NCBI GenBank assembly: GCA_009841145.1
Contig: VXMJ01000076.1
Span: 1-64,000 of the forward strand
DNA: 64,000 nt
Direction: 5' to 3'
Origin: Caldilineaceae bacterium SB0661_bin_34
GTDB taxonomy: Bacteria > Chloroflexota > Anaerolineae > Caldilineales > Caldilineaceae
Shown here: in pieces, positions 1 through 8,005 of the stretch
How positions within the stretch are numbered: the first letter of the stretch is position 1
Layout: each line of letters begins with the position of its first letter
Translations under genes and position numbers: made by a program
The notes under the pieces: model-generated
What the model was told of the DNA's origin: nothing
What the model saw: only the letters and a program-made list of their open reading frames with translations
Databases searched by the model: none

Positions 1-29
1 TCGTCGGCTGCGTCTTATTTTTTTAATAG

Positions 30-470
30 ACCCCCACGCCTCTGCCGCCCGTCGTTGTCGATCCTGAATCGCTCACGATCGCCGAGTACATCAATCAGGA
101 TTTCCGACTGGAAATCTATGCCTACGCGCTAACCCTGAGTCCGGTACGGGCAACGTTGGGGCAGGATGGACCCTATACGCTGCTGGCGCCAAGCGACGCG
201 GCCTGGGTTGCCGCCGACACCGCCACGATCAAGTCCATTTTCAGTTCACTGGACTCGTTGGCCGCATTCAACCGGTCCCATGTGCTCAGCGGCGACCTGA
301 GTCTTGCCGAATTGGCGGATGCAGGGACCGCAACGTCCATCGGCGGCCGGGTGTGGACGGTCACCCAAACCGACCAGGGACAGACGCTGATTGGCAACGC
401 CAGGGTGGTTGCCACGGTGTCCACACCATGGAACGGAACGATCCACATTCTGGACACACTCATTCGCTAA
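30..470 (+). pseudogene. FAS1 (fasciclin) domain protein, 5' part missing or broken
   Basis: The frame open from base 30 to the stop at 468-470 encodes a nearly complete FAS1 domain, an extracellular adhesion-type fold: the segments TIAEYINQD, YTLLAPSDAAW, RSHVLSGDLSLAEL and GTIHILDTLIR match its usual blocks. No signal peptide and no ATG/GTG start precede the domain. The only in-frame near-start is a TTG at 156, which would cut away the first third of the fold. Two stops (TAA, TAG at 24-29) directly follow a run of seven T in the same frame, so the gene is either truncated by a frameshift at this tract or simply runs off the window in another frame. FAS1 proteins of this size are normally exported. 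Domain call good, gene status uncertain. Confidence 0.6.
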
Positions 471-591
471 GCCGTCCAGACAACACTTCGGGCCGGGTGT
501 TTGCCCAACCTCGGTCCGGCCGGCGGGCTCCGTGCCGGCACCTGCAGTTTCCTCCGCTCCCGCGCCGTCCCCGCACGCAACAATCCACCCC

Positions 592-2568
592 ATGGACCTC
601 GTAGCCGAAACGACTTCGGTTTTCGGCGCCACCGGTCCGCTTGCCGCCAAGCTACAGGACTTCACAACTCGCCTGCCACAGGTCCGCATGGCGGCGGAGG
701 TTGCACGGACCATCGGCGAGGGCGGCATTTCGATAATCGAAGCGCCCACTGGTGTGGGCAAGTCCTTTGCCTATCTCGTGCCGGCAATCCTGAGCGGCCG
801 CAAGGTGGTGGTATCCACCGCGTACCGCACCCTCCAGGATCAGTTGATGGACAAGGACATACCATTCCTGCGGGATGCCTTGGCCCTGGACACGTCGGTC
901 GAAGTGGCCAAGGGCCGCAGCAACTATGTATGCCACTACAAGTGGCACATGCTCCGCGACCAGGATTCCCTGTTGGAACCGGCGGACAACGAGGACGCAC
1001 AGGCCTTTGACGAAATCGAACTGAAGCTGTCCGATCGCACGTTCACGGGAGACGTCGCCTACCTGGAACACCGGCCATCCGGCCCGGTCCTGCGCGACAT
1101 CGTCTCGCTGCCGGTGGACTGTCTCGGGTATGCCTGCACCTACGCTCAGGAACCATGCTACGTTGATTCCATGCGACGGAGGGCCCAGGAGGCCAATCTG
1201 GTGATTACGAACCATGATCTCCTCCTCTACAGCCTCAAGGAATCCGTTGCCACCGGTCTGCACGAGCTTGTGCCCGAAGCCGACATCTACATCCTGGACG
1301 AGGCCCATCACCTGGAGGACATTGCCACACGGGTGCTGGCCACCGAATTGACCGCCGGCGAGATTAACGCACTGTTGAACTCCCGCATGTTCCGTCGCAC
1401 CTACCAGCGGCTCGGCGACCAGCGAAGACGACTGGAAGACATCTGCGGGTTGCTGCTGCGCGAGGCGGGAGGCGCCGCCGACGGCGACGGCGTCGTGCAC
1501 GGCCCCTTGGAACAAGCGTTGAATCTGGCCGAAGAGCTTGAAGCCGCCGCCCAGGAACTGACAGACAAGGTCCCCGTGTCGGAGGCCGCAAACGACTCCC
1601 AGCGGGAAGCGTCGGCCCGCAAGGACATGGCCGTTGCGGCCCTGGAACTGCTGGCCAAGACCGCCAAGGACATGGCGGAACCCGATCCGCTGTATGTTCG
1701 CTACATCACCGGCAACCGGCAGCAGGAGAAGCGTCAGGCCGCCCTTGTCCGGGCGCCGCTGGATCCTGCGTCGGCTTTGGACGAACTGCTGTTCGCGCTG
1801 GGCAAGACCATCGTCTGCACCAGTGCCACACTGACCGTCGACCAGTCGTTCGACAACTTTCGGTTGCGCTCCGGACTGCTTGAACACCCGGTGGCGGAGA
1901 CCAAACTGCCCCATGTCTTCGACTACCGCAACCAGGCCCTGCTGTTTCTGCCCAAGGTGGATGCATTCGATTTCCGACAGCGGGATCCTTGGTACGACAG
2001 CATCAAACGCATTATCTACGCGCTGGTCGACATCACCGACGGCGACACACTCTGCCTGTTCACCAGCTATGCCGCGCTGCGCGAAGTGCATGACGAACTC
2101 CGGGACAAGGCACGGCACGGAACCTGGCAGGTGCGCTCCCAGGAAGACGGGAATCCCGGGGAACTGATCCAGTGGCTGCGGGAAACGCCGCACAGCGTGC
2201 TGTGCGCAACCCGCAGCTTCTGGGAGGGCATCGACATTCCAGGCGATGCCGTGGTGTCGGTCATCATCGACAAACTTCCCTTCGTGCCCCCCAACGACCC
2301 CGTATACAAGTACCGAACCGAACTGTTGAACGACCGGTACGGCGAAGGCAACGAATGGTGGGCCTGGAACAACTACGCTCTGCCGGCGGTAAGCCTGTCC
2401 CTGAAGCAGGGCTTCGGGCGCCTGATACGGCGCACTTCGGATCGGGGGGTCGTAACCATCCTGGACTCGCGCCTGACCACCAAGGGCTATCGCTTTCGCA
2501 TATTGAAAGACCTCCCGCCAGCCAGAACGGTTCGCTACGTCAACCAGGTCCGGGCATTTTTCGAATAG
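592..2568 (+). CDS. dinG: DinG/XPD-type ATP-dependent DNA helicase
   Basis: A 658-residue superfamily 2 helicase of the DinG/XPD type, expected to unwind DNA 5'-3' in repair of damaged or structured DNA. Walker A is EAPTGVGKS near residues 50-58 and the DEAH box is ILDEAHH near 234-240. Four cysteines (114, 177, 182, 189) lie between them in the spacing that binds the 4Fe-4S cluster of XPD-like helicases. Motif VI near the C terminus reads QGFGRLIRRTSDRG. The ATG at 592 was chosen because upstream codons in the same frame (open to 391) overlap the fasciclin gene and have no homologous character. No exonuclease domain is fused, unlike the long Gram-positive DinG. DinG versus a YoaA-like paralogue cannot be settled from sequence alone. 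Confidence 0.88.
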   Translation: MDLVAETTSVFGATGPLAAKLQDFTTRLPQVRMAAEVARTIGEGGISIIEAPTGVGKSFAYLVPAILSGRKVVVSTAYRTLQDQLMDKDIPFLRDALALDTSVEVAKGRSNYVCHYKWHMLRDQDSLLEPADNEDAQAFDEIELKLSDRTFTGDVAYLEHRPSGPVLRDIVSLPVDCLGYACTYAQEPCYVDSMRRRAQEANLVITNHDLLLYSLKESVATGLHELVPEADIYILDEAHHLEDIATRVLATELTAGEINALLNSRMFRRTYQRLGDQRRRLEDICGLLLREAGGAADGDGVVHGPLEQALNLAEELEAAAQELTDKVPVSEAANDSQREASARKDMAVAALELLAKTAKDMAEPDPLYVRYITGNRQQEKRQAALVRAPLDPASALDELLFALGKTIVCTSATLTVDQSFDNFRLRSGLLEHPVAETKLPHVFDYRNQALLFLPKVDAFDFRQRDPWYDSIKRIIYALVDITDGDTLCLFTSYAALREVHDELRDKARHGTWQVRSQEDGNPGELIQWLRETPHSVLCATRSFWEGIDIPGDAVVSVIIDKLPFVPPNDPVYKYRTELLNDRYGEGNEWWAWNNYALPAVSLSLKQGFGRLIRRTSDRGVVTILDSRLTTKGYRFRILKDLPPARTVRYVNQVRAFFE

Positions 2569-3109
2569 GTTAATCTTTGCGATGCGACGGTGGCCCAATG
2601 CCAAGAAACCTTGGGAAACCCCTGCGCCACCGCTCCCTTTGGTTCAGGTTTGGGTCGGTGTGGACCAGGCCATCAAGGAAGCCATCGCGGTGCCATCGTC
2701 CGAGTTCCCATGATCGTCGCCTCCCAATGACACACCAGCCACCATCACAAGAAGACGGGCCGCTACCGAACCCTGAAGGCGGAGGGAACCTGCCCCATGT
2801 ACCGGAAACCGATGGTCCGGAGCAAGAGCAGGCGCATCGGCACCTGCAAGCCGAGTTTCATCAAGACCGGTTGCCCACGCCGGCCGATCTACGCGAACTG
2901 GATGACATTCTCCCGGGTGCCGCGGATCGGATCCTGGCCTTGGCCGAAGAACGGTTGCGCCAGGCAGGCCGCGCGCAGGACCAAAATCACACGGAGGCAA
3001 TGGCACTCTTGCAATCCCGGCAACAGCTCGTGCGGCGCGTTCAGTGAATGGCATTCGTGGTCGCGTTGTTGCTTGTCATTGTCTTGTTGATCCTTGCTAC
3101 GGTAGGTCT

Positions 3110-3117
3110 CTTGGAAT
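3110..3117. repeat. 8-bp target duplication, left side of TnpB element copy 1
   Basis: CTTGGAAT here is repeated exactly at 5716-5723. Deleting the material between plus one copy restores the DUF2335 reading frame, so this is a target-site duplication rather than chance. Confidence 0.9.
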
Positions 3118-3135
3118 GGGACTTATACCAATCCA

Positions 3136-3687
3136 TCATGATTGGATTACTTGAGAGTCGGCGGGCAGGGCCTTCAGGGCCTCCCGGATCCAGCGCCAGC
3201 CGCACAGTTGCCGCACCCGCTTCGGGTCTGCCTGCCACGCCTCCAGGATGGGCTCCAGCGCGTCCTGCTTGGCCTGCAGGTCCGGATAGACGCGTCCCTC
3301 GACGGCCCGGCGCAACTCCCGGAAGAAGCGCTCGACCGGATTCAGTTCGGGGGCATAGGGTGGCTGCACCACCCGGGGCGCGTCCACGGCCTGCATCTCC
3401 TTCCCCGTGTGGCCGCCGGCCCCGTCCCAGACCCAGCCGTCGATGCCCGGCTCCTGTGCCCAGTCTCTCCAGATGCGGGCCATCTCCTCGCCCTTCATGT
3501 TCTTTTGCCACGCCCACCACAGCCGCCCCGTCCGCGGATCGAGGGCCACCGCCACATAGATGTACTTCCAGCCGATTTGCACGGTCTGGGCCACCGCCAC
3601 CCCGCGCGGCGCCCACACCTTGCACACCCGGCCGAGCAACCCCAGCCGCATCTCGTCGCCCCACACGATCCCCTGCCCCGCCTTCAA
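3136..3687 (-). CDS. IS630 transposase, catalytic (DDE) part, orfB
   Basis: This 183-residue frame holds the DDE domain of an IS630-type transposase. Visible acidic residues are the aspartate of VWGDEMRLGL, that of VWDGAGGHTG and the glutamate of PELNPVERFFRELR. The stop TGA lies inside the terminal inverted repeat. The apparent start is a TTG overlapping the end of orfA, but the frame is open upstream and its translation there (GGLGACLAAAGLKAGQG) resembles the normal family sequence, so the domain is most likely made as an orfA-orfB fusion by -1 frameshifting at the A5G6 run (3715-3725, read on the minus strand). Initiation at the TTG would yield only the catalytic half. Confidence 0.85.
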   Translation of the reverse strand: MKAGQGIVWGDEMRLGLLGRVCKVWAPRGVAVAQTVQIGWKYIYVAVALDPRTGRLWWAWQKNMKGEEMARIWRDWAQEPGIDGWVWDGAGGHTGKEMQAVDAPRVVQPPYAPELNPVERFFRELRRAVEGRVYPDLQAKQDALEPILEAWQADPKRVRQLCGWRWIREALKALPADSQVIQS

Positions 3688-4199
3688 CCCGGCTGCGGCC
3701 AGGCAGGCCCCGAGCCCCCCTTTTTCCAGGCCGCCTGGGCCTGGGGATCGGCCTTCGTGTGGCGGGGCCGCGGCACCTTGAGCCGGATCCCCAGCCGCGG
3801 CAATAGCGTGTACATGCTGTCACGGGTGTAAACCACCCCGAACTGTGCCTCAATCCAGTCCCGCACCGCCTGCGCCGTCCCGAACACGCCCGTGGCCGCC
3901 TCTGCCACCAGCTGCCGCTCCTGGTCCGCCGTCAGGTAGGAAGGCTTGCCCGGACCGCCCCGCCGATGGGCCCGGACCGCGGCCAATCCCCCGGACCGGT
4001 ACCAGCGCAGCCACTGCTGCACGGCATTGCGGCTGACCCCCACCACGGCCGCCACCGCCGTCGGCCCCTCGCCCCGGCGCAAGAGCCACAGCGCATGCAG
4101 CCGCGTGCGCACTTCGGCCACGGCTTCGGACCGGTACCGGGCATGCAGCGCCTCCGCCGTGTCCTCGGCGGCCCAGACGACCGCCGTCTTGCGAGCCAT
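3684..4199 (-). CDS. IS630 transposase, helix-turn-helix part, orfA
   Basis: About 171 residues with the DNA-binding half of an IS630 transposase: a first helix-turn-helix (TAVAAVVGVSRNAVQQWLRW), a basic linker, then a winged-helix-like segment (AVRDWIEAQFGVVYTRDSMY). The ATG at 4199 begins MARKTAV; a TTG/ATG further upstream at 4229 would add ten residues. Reading on the minus strand it reaches the sequence AAA AAG GGG GGC, where a -1 slip joins the catalytic frame; without slippage it ends shortly after at the TGA near 3684. Confidence 0.82.
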   Translation of the reverse strand: MARKTAVVWAAEDTAEALHARYRSEAVAEVRTRLHALWLLRRGEGPTAVAAVVGVSRNAVQQWLRWYRSGGLAAVRAHRRGGPGKPSYLTADQERQLVAEAATGVFGTAQAVRDWIEAQFGVVYTRDSMYTLLPRLGIRLKVPRPRHTKADPQAQAAWKKGGSGPAWPQPG

Positions 4200-4259
4200 G
4201 GCCGTTCCTCCCGGCACCACCCTCAACATGTCAAGTAATGAAATTATACTGGATTGGTA

Positions 4260-5606
4260 TTATATACAATGGTTGACACCACGCATATCCGGTTCACGGG
4301 TCGCGGGAGTCCCTTTGGCTGGCCTTGCGACCGACCAGGGAGGGAGCGCTCCTCGCCGTGCAGCAGCCCCAGTCCCGCGGGCCGAAACGGGTGCGGGCGG
4401 AAGTCCCGCCCGCACCAGGATGTTGATCGCCGCATTGTGGTCGGCGTTCGCCCGGAACCCGCAGGCTCCGCACGCGAACACCGCCTGCGACGGTCGGTTT
4501 GACTTGGCGGTGTGCCCGCACTGGCTGCAGGCCTGCGAAGTGTAGGCAGGATCGACGAACCACAACTCGCCGGCCTTGTACTCGAGCTTGCGCTCCAGCT
4601 GTCCCCAGCCGGAGGCTAGGATGGCACGGTTGAGGCCCGCTTTCTGCTTCACGTTCTTGCCGGGGTTCTCGACCGTGCCCTTCGCACTCTTGGTCATGGC
4701 CTTGGTGTTCAGGTCCTCAAGCACGACGGTGTGGGCCGTGTCCGCCACCTTGCGGCTGATTTGGTGTGTGGCGTTGTCCCGGCGTCGGGCGCGCTTGCGC
4801 TGGAGTTTGCGCAGTTTCCCGCCAGTCCCGCGGCGGCGTTGGGAGCCCTTCTGCTGCCGGGCCATCCTGCGCTGGTACCGCTTGATCTTCGCGTCCTCGA
4901 CGGTCGTGTCGGGGAGGGCATGGACTTCGCCCGTGCTGTCCGTGGCCTGCCCCACGTTGCGGTCAACGCCGACCGCTCCGGTCTTCGCGGGCCGGTACAC
5001 ATCGGGGTGGTCTTCCGGCACCTCGAACACGATGTAGGCGTACCACTTCGGTTGCTTGCCCTCCGACTCCTGCTTGACCCGCACCGTCAGCGGCTGGCCG
5101 TCGGCATACCGGTGGATGGGACCGAGACGCGTCCAGCCCATCTTGGGGACGTACAGCCTCCCGTCCTCGATGCGCACGCGGGACGGAATGGTGAAGGCGG
5201 GCTTGGTGTAGTACTTGGCCTTGTACCGGGGATGCCCGTGGTCCGGACGGTCCGGGTCGAAGAATGCGGCATAGGCGTCACCCAGGTACTTGCAGGTGTA
5301 CCGGACGATTTCGTAGCTGTAGTCCTTCAGCCACTCGTGGCCGGGCGCGTTCCGCAACTGCGTGAACCGCCGGCCCAGCGTGAAGAAGGTCGGATCGCCC
5401 GGACCCTCCCCCGGCTTGCCGCACGCCTTCCATGTGCGGTAGTCCGTCTCGTGCTCGGCCAGCACGTGGTTCCAGGCGAACCGGCAGGCACCGGCCAGTT
5501 GTTCGAGGTACTGTCCGTTTGCGGCTGTGCCGGGATACAGGCGCACGCGCAGGGTCCGTATGACGGTCGGGGACTCCTGCGTTGTAGACTTGGGGGTGCT
5601 GGTCAT
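4260..5606 (-). CDS. tnpB: TnpB-type RNA-guided endonuclease, copy 1
   Basis: A 448-residue TnpB of the OrfB/IS1341 type, a family of omega-RNA-guided DNA endonucleases related to Cas12. All RuvC catalytic positions are visible: D215 (AVGVDRNVG), E297 (VVLEDLN), D389 (NADHNAA). The zinc ribbon is CSQC at 360-363 with CGAC around 379-382. Residues ~400-448 are a low-complexity tail in the region where such genes overlap the omega-RNA scaffold. The TAA stop lies at the IS630 junction, yet the restored pre-insertion sequence gives the same stop. No tnpA accompanies it. It differs from copy 2 at scattered residues only. Function is inferred from the family; neither guide nor activity is shown. 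Confidence 0.88.
   Translation of the reverse strand: MTSTPKSTTQESPTVIRTLRVRLYPGTAANGQYLEQLAGACRFAWNHVLAEHETDYRTWKACGKPGEGPGDPTFFTLGRRFTQLRNAPGHEWLKDYSYEIVRYTCKYLGDAYAAFFDPDRPDHGHPRYKAKYYTKPAFTIPSRVRIEDGRLYVPKMGWTRLGPIHRYADGQPLTVRVKQESEGKQPKWYAYIVFEVPEDHPDVYRPAKTGAVGVDRNVGQATDSTGEVHALPDTTVEDAKIKRYQRRMARQQKGSQRRRGTGGKLRKLQRKRARRRDNATHQISRKVADTAHTVVLEDLNTKAMTKSAKGTVENPGKNVKQKAGLNRAILASGWGQLERKLEYKAGELWFVDPAYTSQACSQCGHTAKSNRPSQAVFACGACGFRANADHNAAINILVRAGLPPAPVSARGTGAAARRGALPPWSVARPAKGTPATREPDMRGVNHCI
4263..4420 (-). ncRNA. candidate omega-RNA (reRNA) scaffold region of TnpB copy 1
   Basis: In characterised TnpB loci the guide RNA scaffold overlaps the 3' end of tnpB and runs out across the element end into the flank that serves as guide. 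Here tnpB ends within the terminal repeat, so the scaffold would have to lie in the G+C-rich last ~150 bases of the gene. In this copy the sequence beyond the end is now IS630, not the original flank. Extent is a guess based on the family layout; no RNA evidence. Confidence 0.3.
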
Positions 5607-5670
5607 GGTGTCATCTTCACCGTGTCCGGTCGAGGGTCCGGTTCACAGTCGGATCCTTTCTTTCGCATTA

Positions 5671-5697
5671 ATTATAGCACAAGAGTTCTACTGCCAA
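5671..5697 (-). promoter_or_regulatory. predicted tnpB promoter, copy 1
   Basis: On the minus strand TTGGCA (5697-5692) and a perfect TATAAT (5676-5671) are 15 bases apart, pointing into tnpB 65 bases downstream. The -35 element lies within the terminal inverted repeat. Copy 2 has the same arrangement with a perfect TTGACA. The spacing is a little short of 16-18. Confidence 0.55.
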
Positions 5698-5715
5698 CTA
5701 TTGGATATAAGCCCC

Positions 5716-5723
5716 CTTGGAAT
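5716..5723. repeat. 8-bp target duplication, right side of TnpB element copy 1
   Basis: CTTGGAAT, identical to 3110-3117. The DUF2335 reading frame resumes directly after it. Confidence 0.9.
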
Positions 5724-5863
5724 CGACCACGAGTTGGGGCTTTGCCGTAGCCATGGGAGTCTTGGCTGCGGTGGTTGGTCGATTTGTTTGGAACTTCGGC
5801 AAGCGCTACGCTCGATCACATCGCATGGAGGACCGCCAAACCGACGCGACGCAACCCCCATAG

Positions 5864-6291
5864 GCATCAACATGGATTGCACAACTGTGCCGCAATCATG
5901 TTGAATGTCATACCGTGCTGGTCGTTGGCACAGAGCCGTTCCTCCCGGGAACTGGTCGCTGATCCCGCGCTGGCTGATTATTCCTTGGTTACGGGCCAGT
6001 TGAAAGTCGGGAACGGGTTGCTACGTGGAGGTACGTCCGAAAATATCGTGCCAGGGAATGCGCGAAATGGAACTGATTGGCATTTGCAAGAAACCTCCCA
6101 TGGGTCCACATGGATTGTGTGGTCAAGACACACCGAACCAATCCATGCCGGACAAGCCACTGGCCCGAACCGACTGCCGGACCAGGAGCCCGCAGCTTCA
6201 GGCCGCGGCCCGACACACGGTGGCGAATGGACTGCGCGTCGGTGGCCAAGCACCAGTCCGGAAGTACCTGTAGGCCGCATCCACCGCAACC
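5864..6291. other. 428 bases without a recognisable gene
   Basis: Small frames exist on both strands but none gives recognisable protein sequence or a convincing ribosome site, and this is the stretch between the broken DUF2335 gene and the GH13 gene. It presumably holds the promoter of the latter, though no good -35/-10 pair was seen. Confidence 0.5.
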
Positions 6292-7827
6292 ATGGAGAAA
6301 GCGATGCTTGTCACGGACGATGTTTCGACCAGTTTGGCCTCCAGTTCTCAGCAGCCACCCAACTGGGTCCAGGACGCAGTCTTTTACCAGATTTTTCCCG
6401 ACCGGTTCCGCCGTAGCGAGGGCAGCCTTGCTCGGAAGGAGCATGCCTTTCAACCTTGGGGCTCGCCACCTTCACGCACGGGCTTCCAGGGCGGCGACCT
6501 GGACGGAATCCGCGAGAAGCTGGACTATCTCCAGGAGCTGGGTGTTACGGCTCTGTACCTGAACCCCGTCTTTGCCTCCGCCGCCAACCATCGGTACCAC
6601 ACATACGACTACTACGCGGTCGATCCTCTGCTGGGCGGCAACGATGCCCTGCGACGACTCCTGGACGATGTCCATGCCCGGGGCATGCGGATTGTCCTGG
6701 ACGCTGTCTTCAACCATGTCGGAAGAGGCTTCTGGGCATTTCACCACGTCTGTGAATCCATGGAACAGTCCCCATACCGCGACTGGTTCCGGATCCGCGG
6801 GTATCCCCTGCGGCCCTACACCACGCCCGAGGCCGGAAACTGCAACTACGAGGCATGGTGGGGGTTGCCGGAACTGCCCAAGCTGAACGTGGACAATCCG
6901 GTTGTCCAGGACTACCTGCTGGACGTGGCCCGCCACTGGATTGACTTCGGCATCGACGGCTGGCGGCTGGACGTGCCGGAGGAAATCGGCACTCCAGGGT
7001 TTTGGGAACGATTCCGCACGGTGGTGAAGGGTGCCTCGAACGACGCCTACATTGTGGGTGAACTGTGGGGCACGGGACGCGGATGGCTGGATGGCGACCG
7101 CTGCGACGGGATCACCAACTATGAACTGGGTCGCCTGGCCCTGGGGTTTTTCGCCCGGGATTCCCTGCCGGCCGAGGGCATCTCGATTTCCGGATACGCA
7201 GTGCCGGGTTTGGAGGCGGCGGCCTTTGCCGGACGCGTGGAGAAAATGCTGAAGACCCACGCTTGGGAATACGCGCTGGCCAGCCTCAACTACCTCGACA
7301 GCCATGACATGCCCCGCATCCACCATCTGGCCGGAGGCGATGCCGGCGCGGTGCGGCTGATGCTGGCCTTCCAAATGACCATGCCCGGCGCCCCGATCAT
7401 CTACTACGGCACCGAAGTGGGCATTACCGGCGCCGGAGACCCGGCGTGCCGCAAGGCGTTTCCCTGGCACCAGCCCGAAACGTGGGATCACGACCTCTTG
7501 TCGCATATTCGATGGCTGGTGCAACTGCGCCGCGAACATGAGGTTTTGCGACGCGGATACTGTATCCAGTTGCGCGCTCGGGATGCTGTGTTCGCATTCA
7601 AGCGGACGTGGCACGGGAGGATCGCGCTCGTTGTATTCAATGCCGGCCGCAGCGACACCCGCGTTCAATTGACCAACGTGGGCGGCACCGTCGAACATTT
7701 CACCCTGACGGATGCCCGGGACAGTTCGGCCCTGCGCTGCATCGACGGACAGTTCGAACCGGTGCATGTGCCGGGCCGGGATGTGCGTATCTTTACCGGC
7801 CGCGAGGACCGACCGCCAAGCACCTGA
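6292..7827 (+). CDS. GH13 alpha-amylase-family glycoside hydrolase (neopullulanase/cyclomaltodextrinase-like)
   Basis: A 511-residue GH13 enzyme that should hydrolyse alpha-1,4 (possibly also alpha-1,6) bonds in maltodextrins. The N-terminal WVQDAVFYQIFPDRF is the entry to the TIM barrel. Conserved regions follow in order: DAVFNH (region I), GWRLDVPEEI with the nucleophile aspartate near residue 226 (II), VGELWG with the acid/base glutamate near 256 (III) and LDSHDMPR with the transition-state aspartate near 341 (IV). A C-terminal beta domain closes the protein. There is no signal peptide, so it probably acts in the cytoplasm on imported or stored oligosaccharides. The large N-terminal domain of classic neopullulanases is absent. 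ATG 6292 was taken; the ATG at 6304 is equally possible. Confidence 0.85.
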   Translation: MEKAMLVTDDVSTSLASSSQQPPNWVQDAVFYQIFPDRFRRSEGSLARKEHAFQPWGSPPSRTGFQGGDLDGIREKLDYLQELGVTALYLNPVFASAANHRYHTYDYYAVDPLLGGNDALRRLLDDVHARGMRIVLDAVFNHVGRGFWAFHHVCESMEQSPYRDWFRIRGYPLRPYTTPEAGNCNYEAWWGLPELPKLNVDNPVVQDYLLDVARHWIDFGIDGWRLDVPEEIGTPGFWERFRTVVKGASNDAYIVGELWGTGRGWLDGDRCDGITNYELGRLALGFFARDSLPAEGISISGYAVPGLEAAAFAGRVEKMLKTHAWEYALASLNYLDSHDMPRIHHLAGGDAGAVRLMLAFQMTMPGAPIIYYGTEVGITGAGDPACRKAFPWHQPETWDHDLLSHIRWLVQLRREHEVLRRGYCIQLRARDAVFAFKRTWHGRIALVVFNAGRSDTRVQLTNVGGTVEHFTLTDARDSSALRCIDGQFEPVHVPGRDVRIFTGREDRPPST

Positions 7828-8005
7828 CCCAATTCAACGTCGTTCCCGGAGGGCTGGTCGGAAACCAGCGACCGGCCGGCGAATCCAGTGATATATTTAT
7901 TGTTTAGCCGTTGCAGAATCGACCGGCCGCACCGTTTTCAGGTTCGCATCGCAGGCGTATCGGCAAGATCCCGCAAAGGCTGCCACACACTCCCCCTCAG
8001 GCGCC

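Larger units (their letters stand above)
3126..4260 (-). mobile_element. IS630-family insertion sequence, two-ORF type
   Basis: Ends are 29-bp imperfect inverted repeats (3126-3154 and 4231-4259), both starting TACCAATCCA and ending TTACTTGA, about 24 of 29 identical. TA occurs on both sides (3124-3125 and 4261-4262), as expected for IS630/Tc1-mariner insertion; the boundary is ambiguous by one base because TTA is shared. It sits inside the left terminal repeat of TnpB element copy 1, so it inserted after that element. It carries two overlapping transposase frames joined by a probable -1 frameshift. Both ORFs and the DDE residues look intact, so it may be active. Confidence 0.85.
3118..5715 (-). 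mobile_element. TnpB-carrying element copy 1, with IS630 element nested in its end
   Basis: The element runs from GGGACTTA (3118-3125) to TATAAGCCCC (ending 5715). Its ends are inverted repeats: after removal of the nested IS630 insertion and one TA, the left end and the reverse complement of the right end agree at about 20 of 24 positions. Without the nested insertion it is 1461 bp, exactly the length of copy 2 at 13644-15104. It is flanked by the 8-bp duplication CTTGGAAT and carries only tnpB. Inverted ends plus an 8-bp duplication point to a DDE-type transposase acting in trans; IS200/IS605 elements, where TnpB normally lives, have neither. The mobilising transposase is not in this window. 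Confidence 0.85.
2727..5863 (+). pseudogene. DUF2335 membrane-protein gene, split by a TnpB element
   Basis: The 5' piece (2727-3117) reads PADLRELDDILPGAADRIL, the hallmark of DUF2335 proteins, then a basic linker, an in-frame TGA at 3045-3047 and a hydrophobic helix (AFVVALLLVIVLLILATVG). The 3' piece (5724-5863) continues in exactly the same frame after removal of bases 3118-5723, giving a second hydrophobic helix (WGFAVAMGVLAAVVGRF) and the stop TAG at 5861. Two membrane helices at the C terminus fit the family. The gene thus has two lesions: the TGA, sitting just before the first helix and explainable as TGG to TGA, and a 1461-bp insertion (2603 bp with the nested IS630 and the target duplications). 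Family function is unknown. Start ATG 2727 follows the domain boundary; an upstream ATG at 2577 is possible. Confidence 0.75.

Noticed and set aside
652-2604. Long open frame (650 codons) on the minus strand opposite dinG
   Set aside because: It is the mirror frame of a high-G+C gene; the plus strand carries all helicase motifs and the minus translation has no recognisable sequence.
3142-3831. Plus-strand frames through the IS630 element
   Set aside because: The minus strand encodes the recognised transposase halves; the plus frames are proline/arginine-rich shadows.
4260-5715. Reading the TnpB units as ordinary IS200/IS605 (IS1341-group) elements
   Set aside because: Both copies have matching inverted ends and perfect 8-bp target duplications, and removing copy 1 restores an interrupted gene; that does not fit the Y1 single-strand mechanism.
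5775-6416. 213-codon plus frame between DUF2335 and GH13 genes
   Set aside because: No ribosome site, no recognisable sequence, and it overlaps the GH13 start by over 100 bases.
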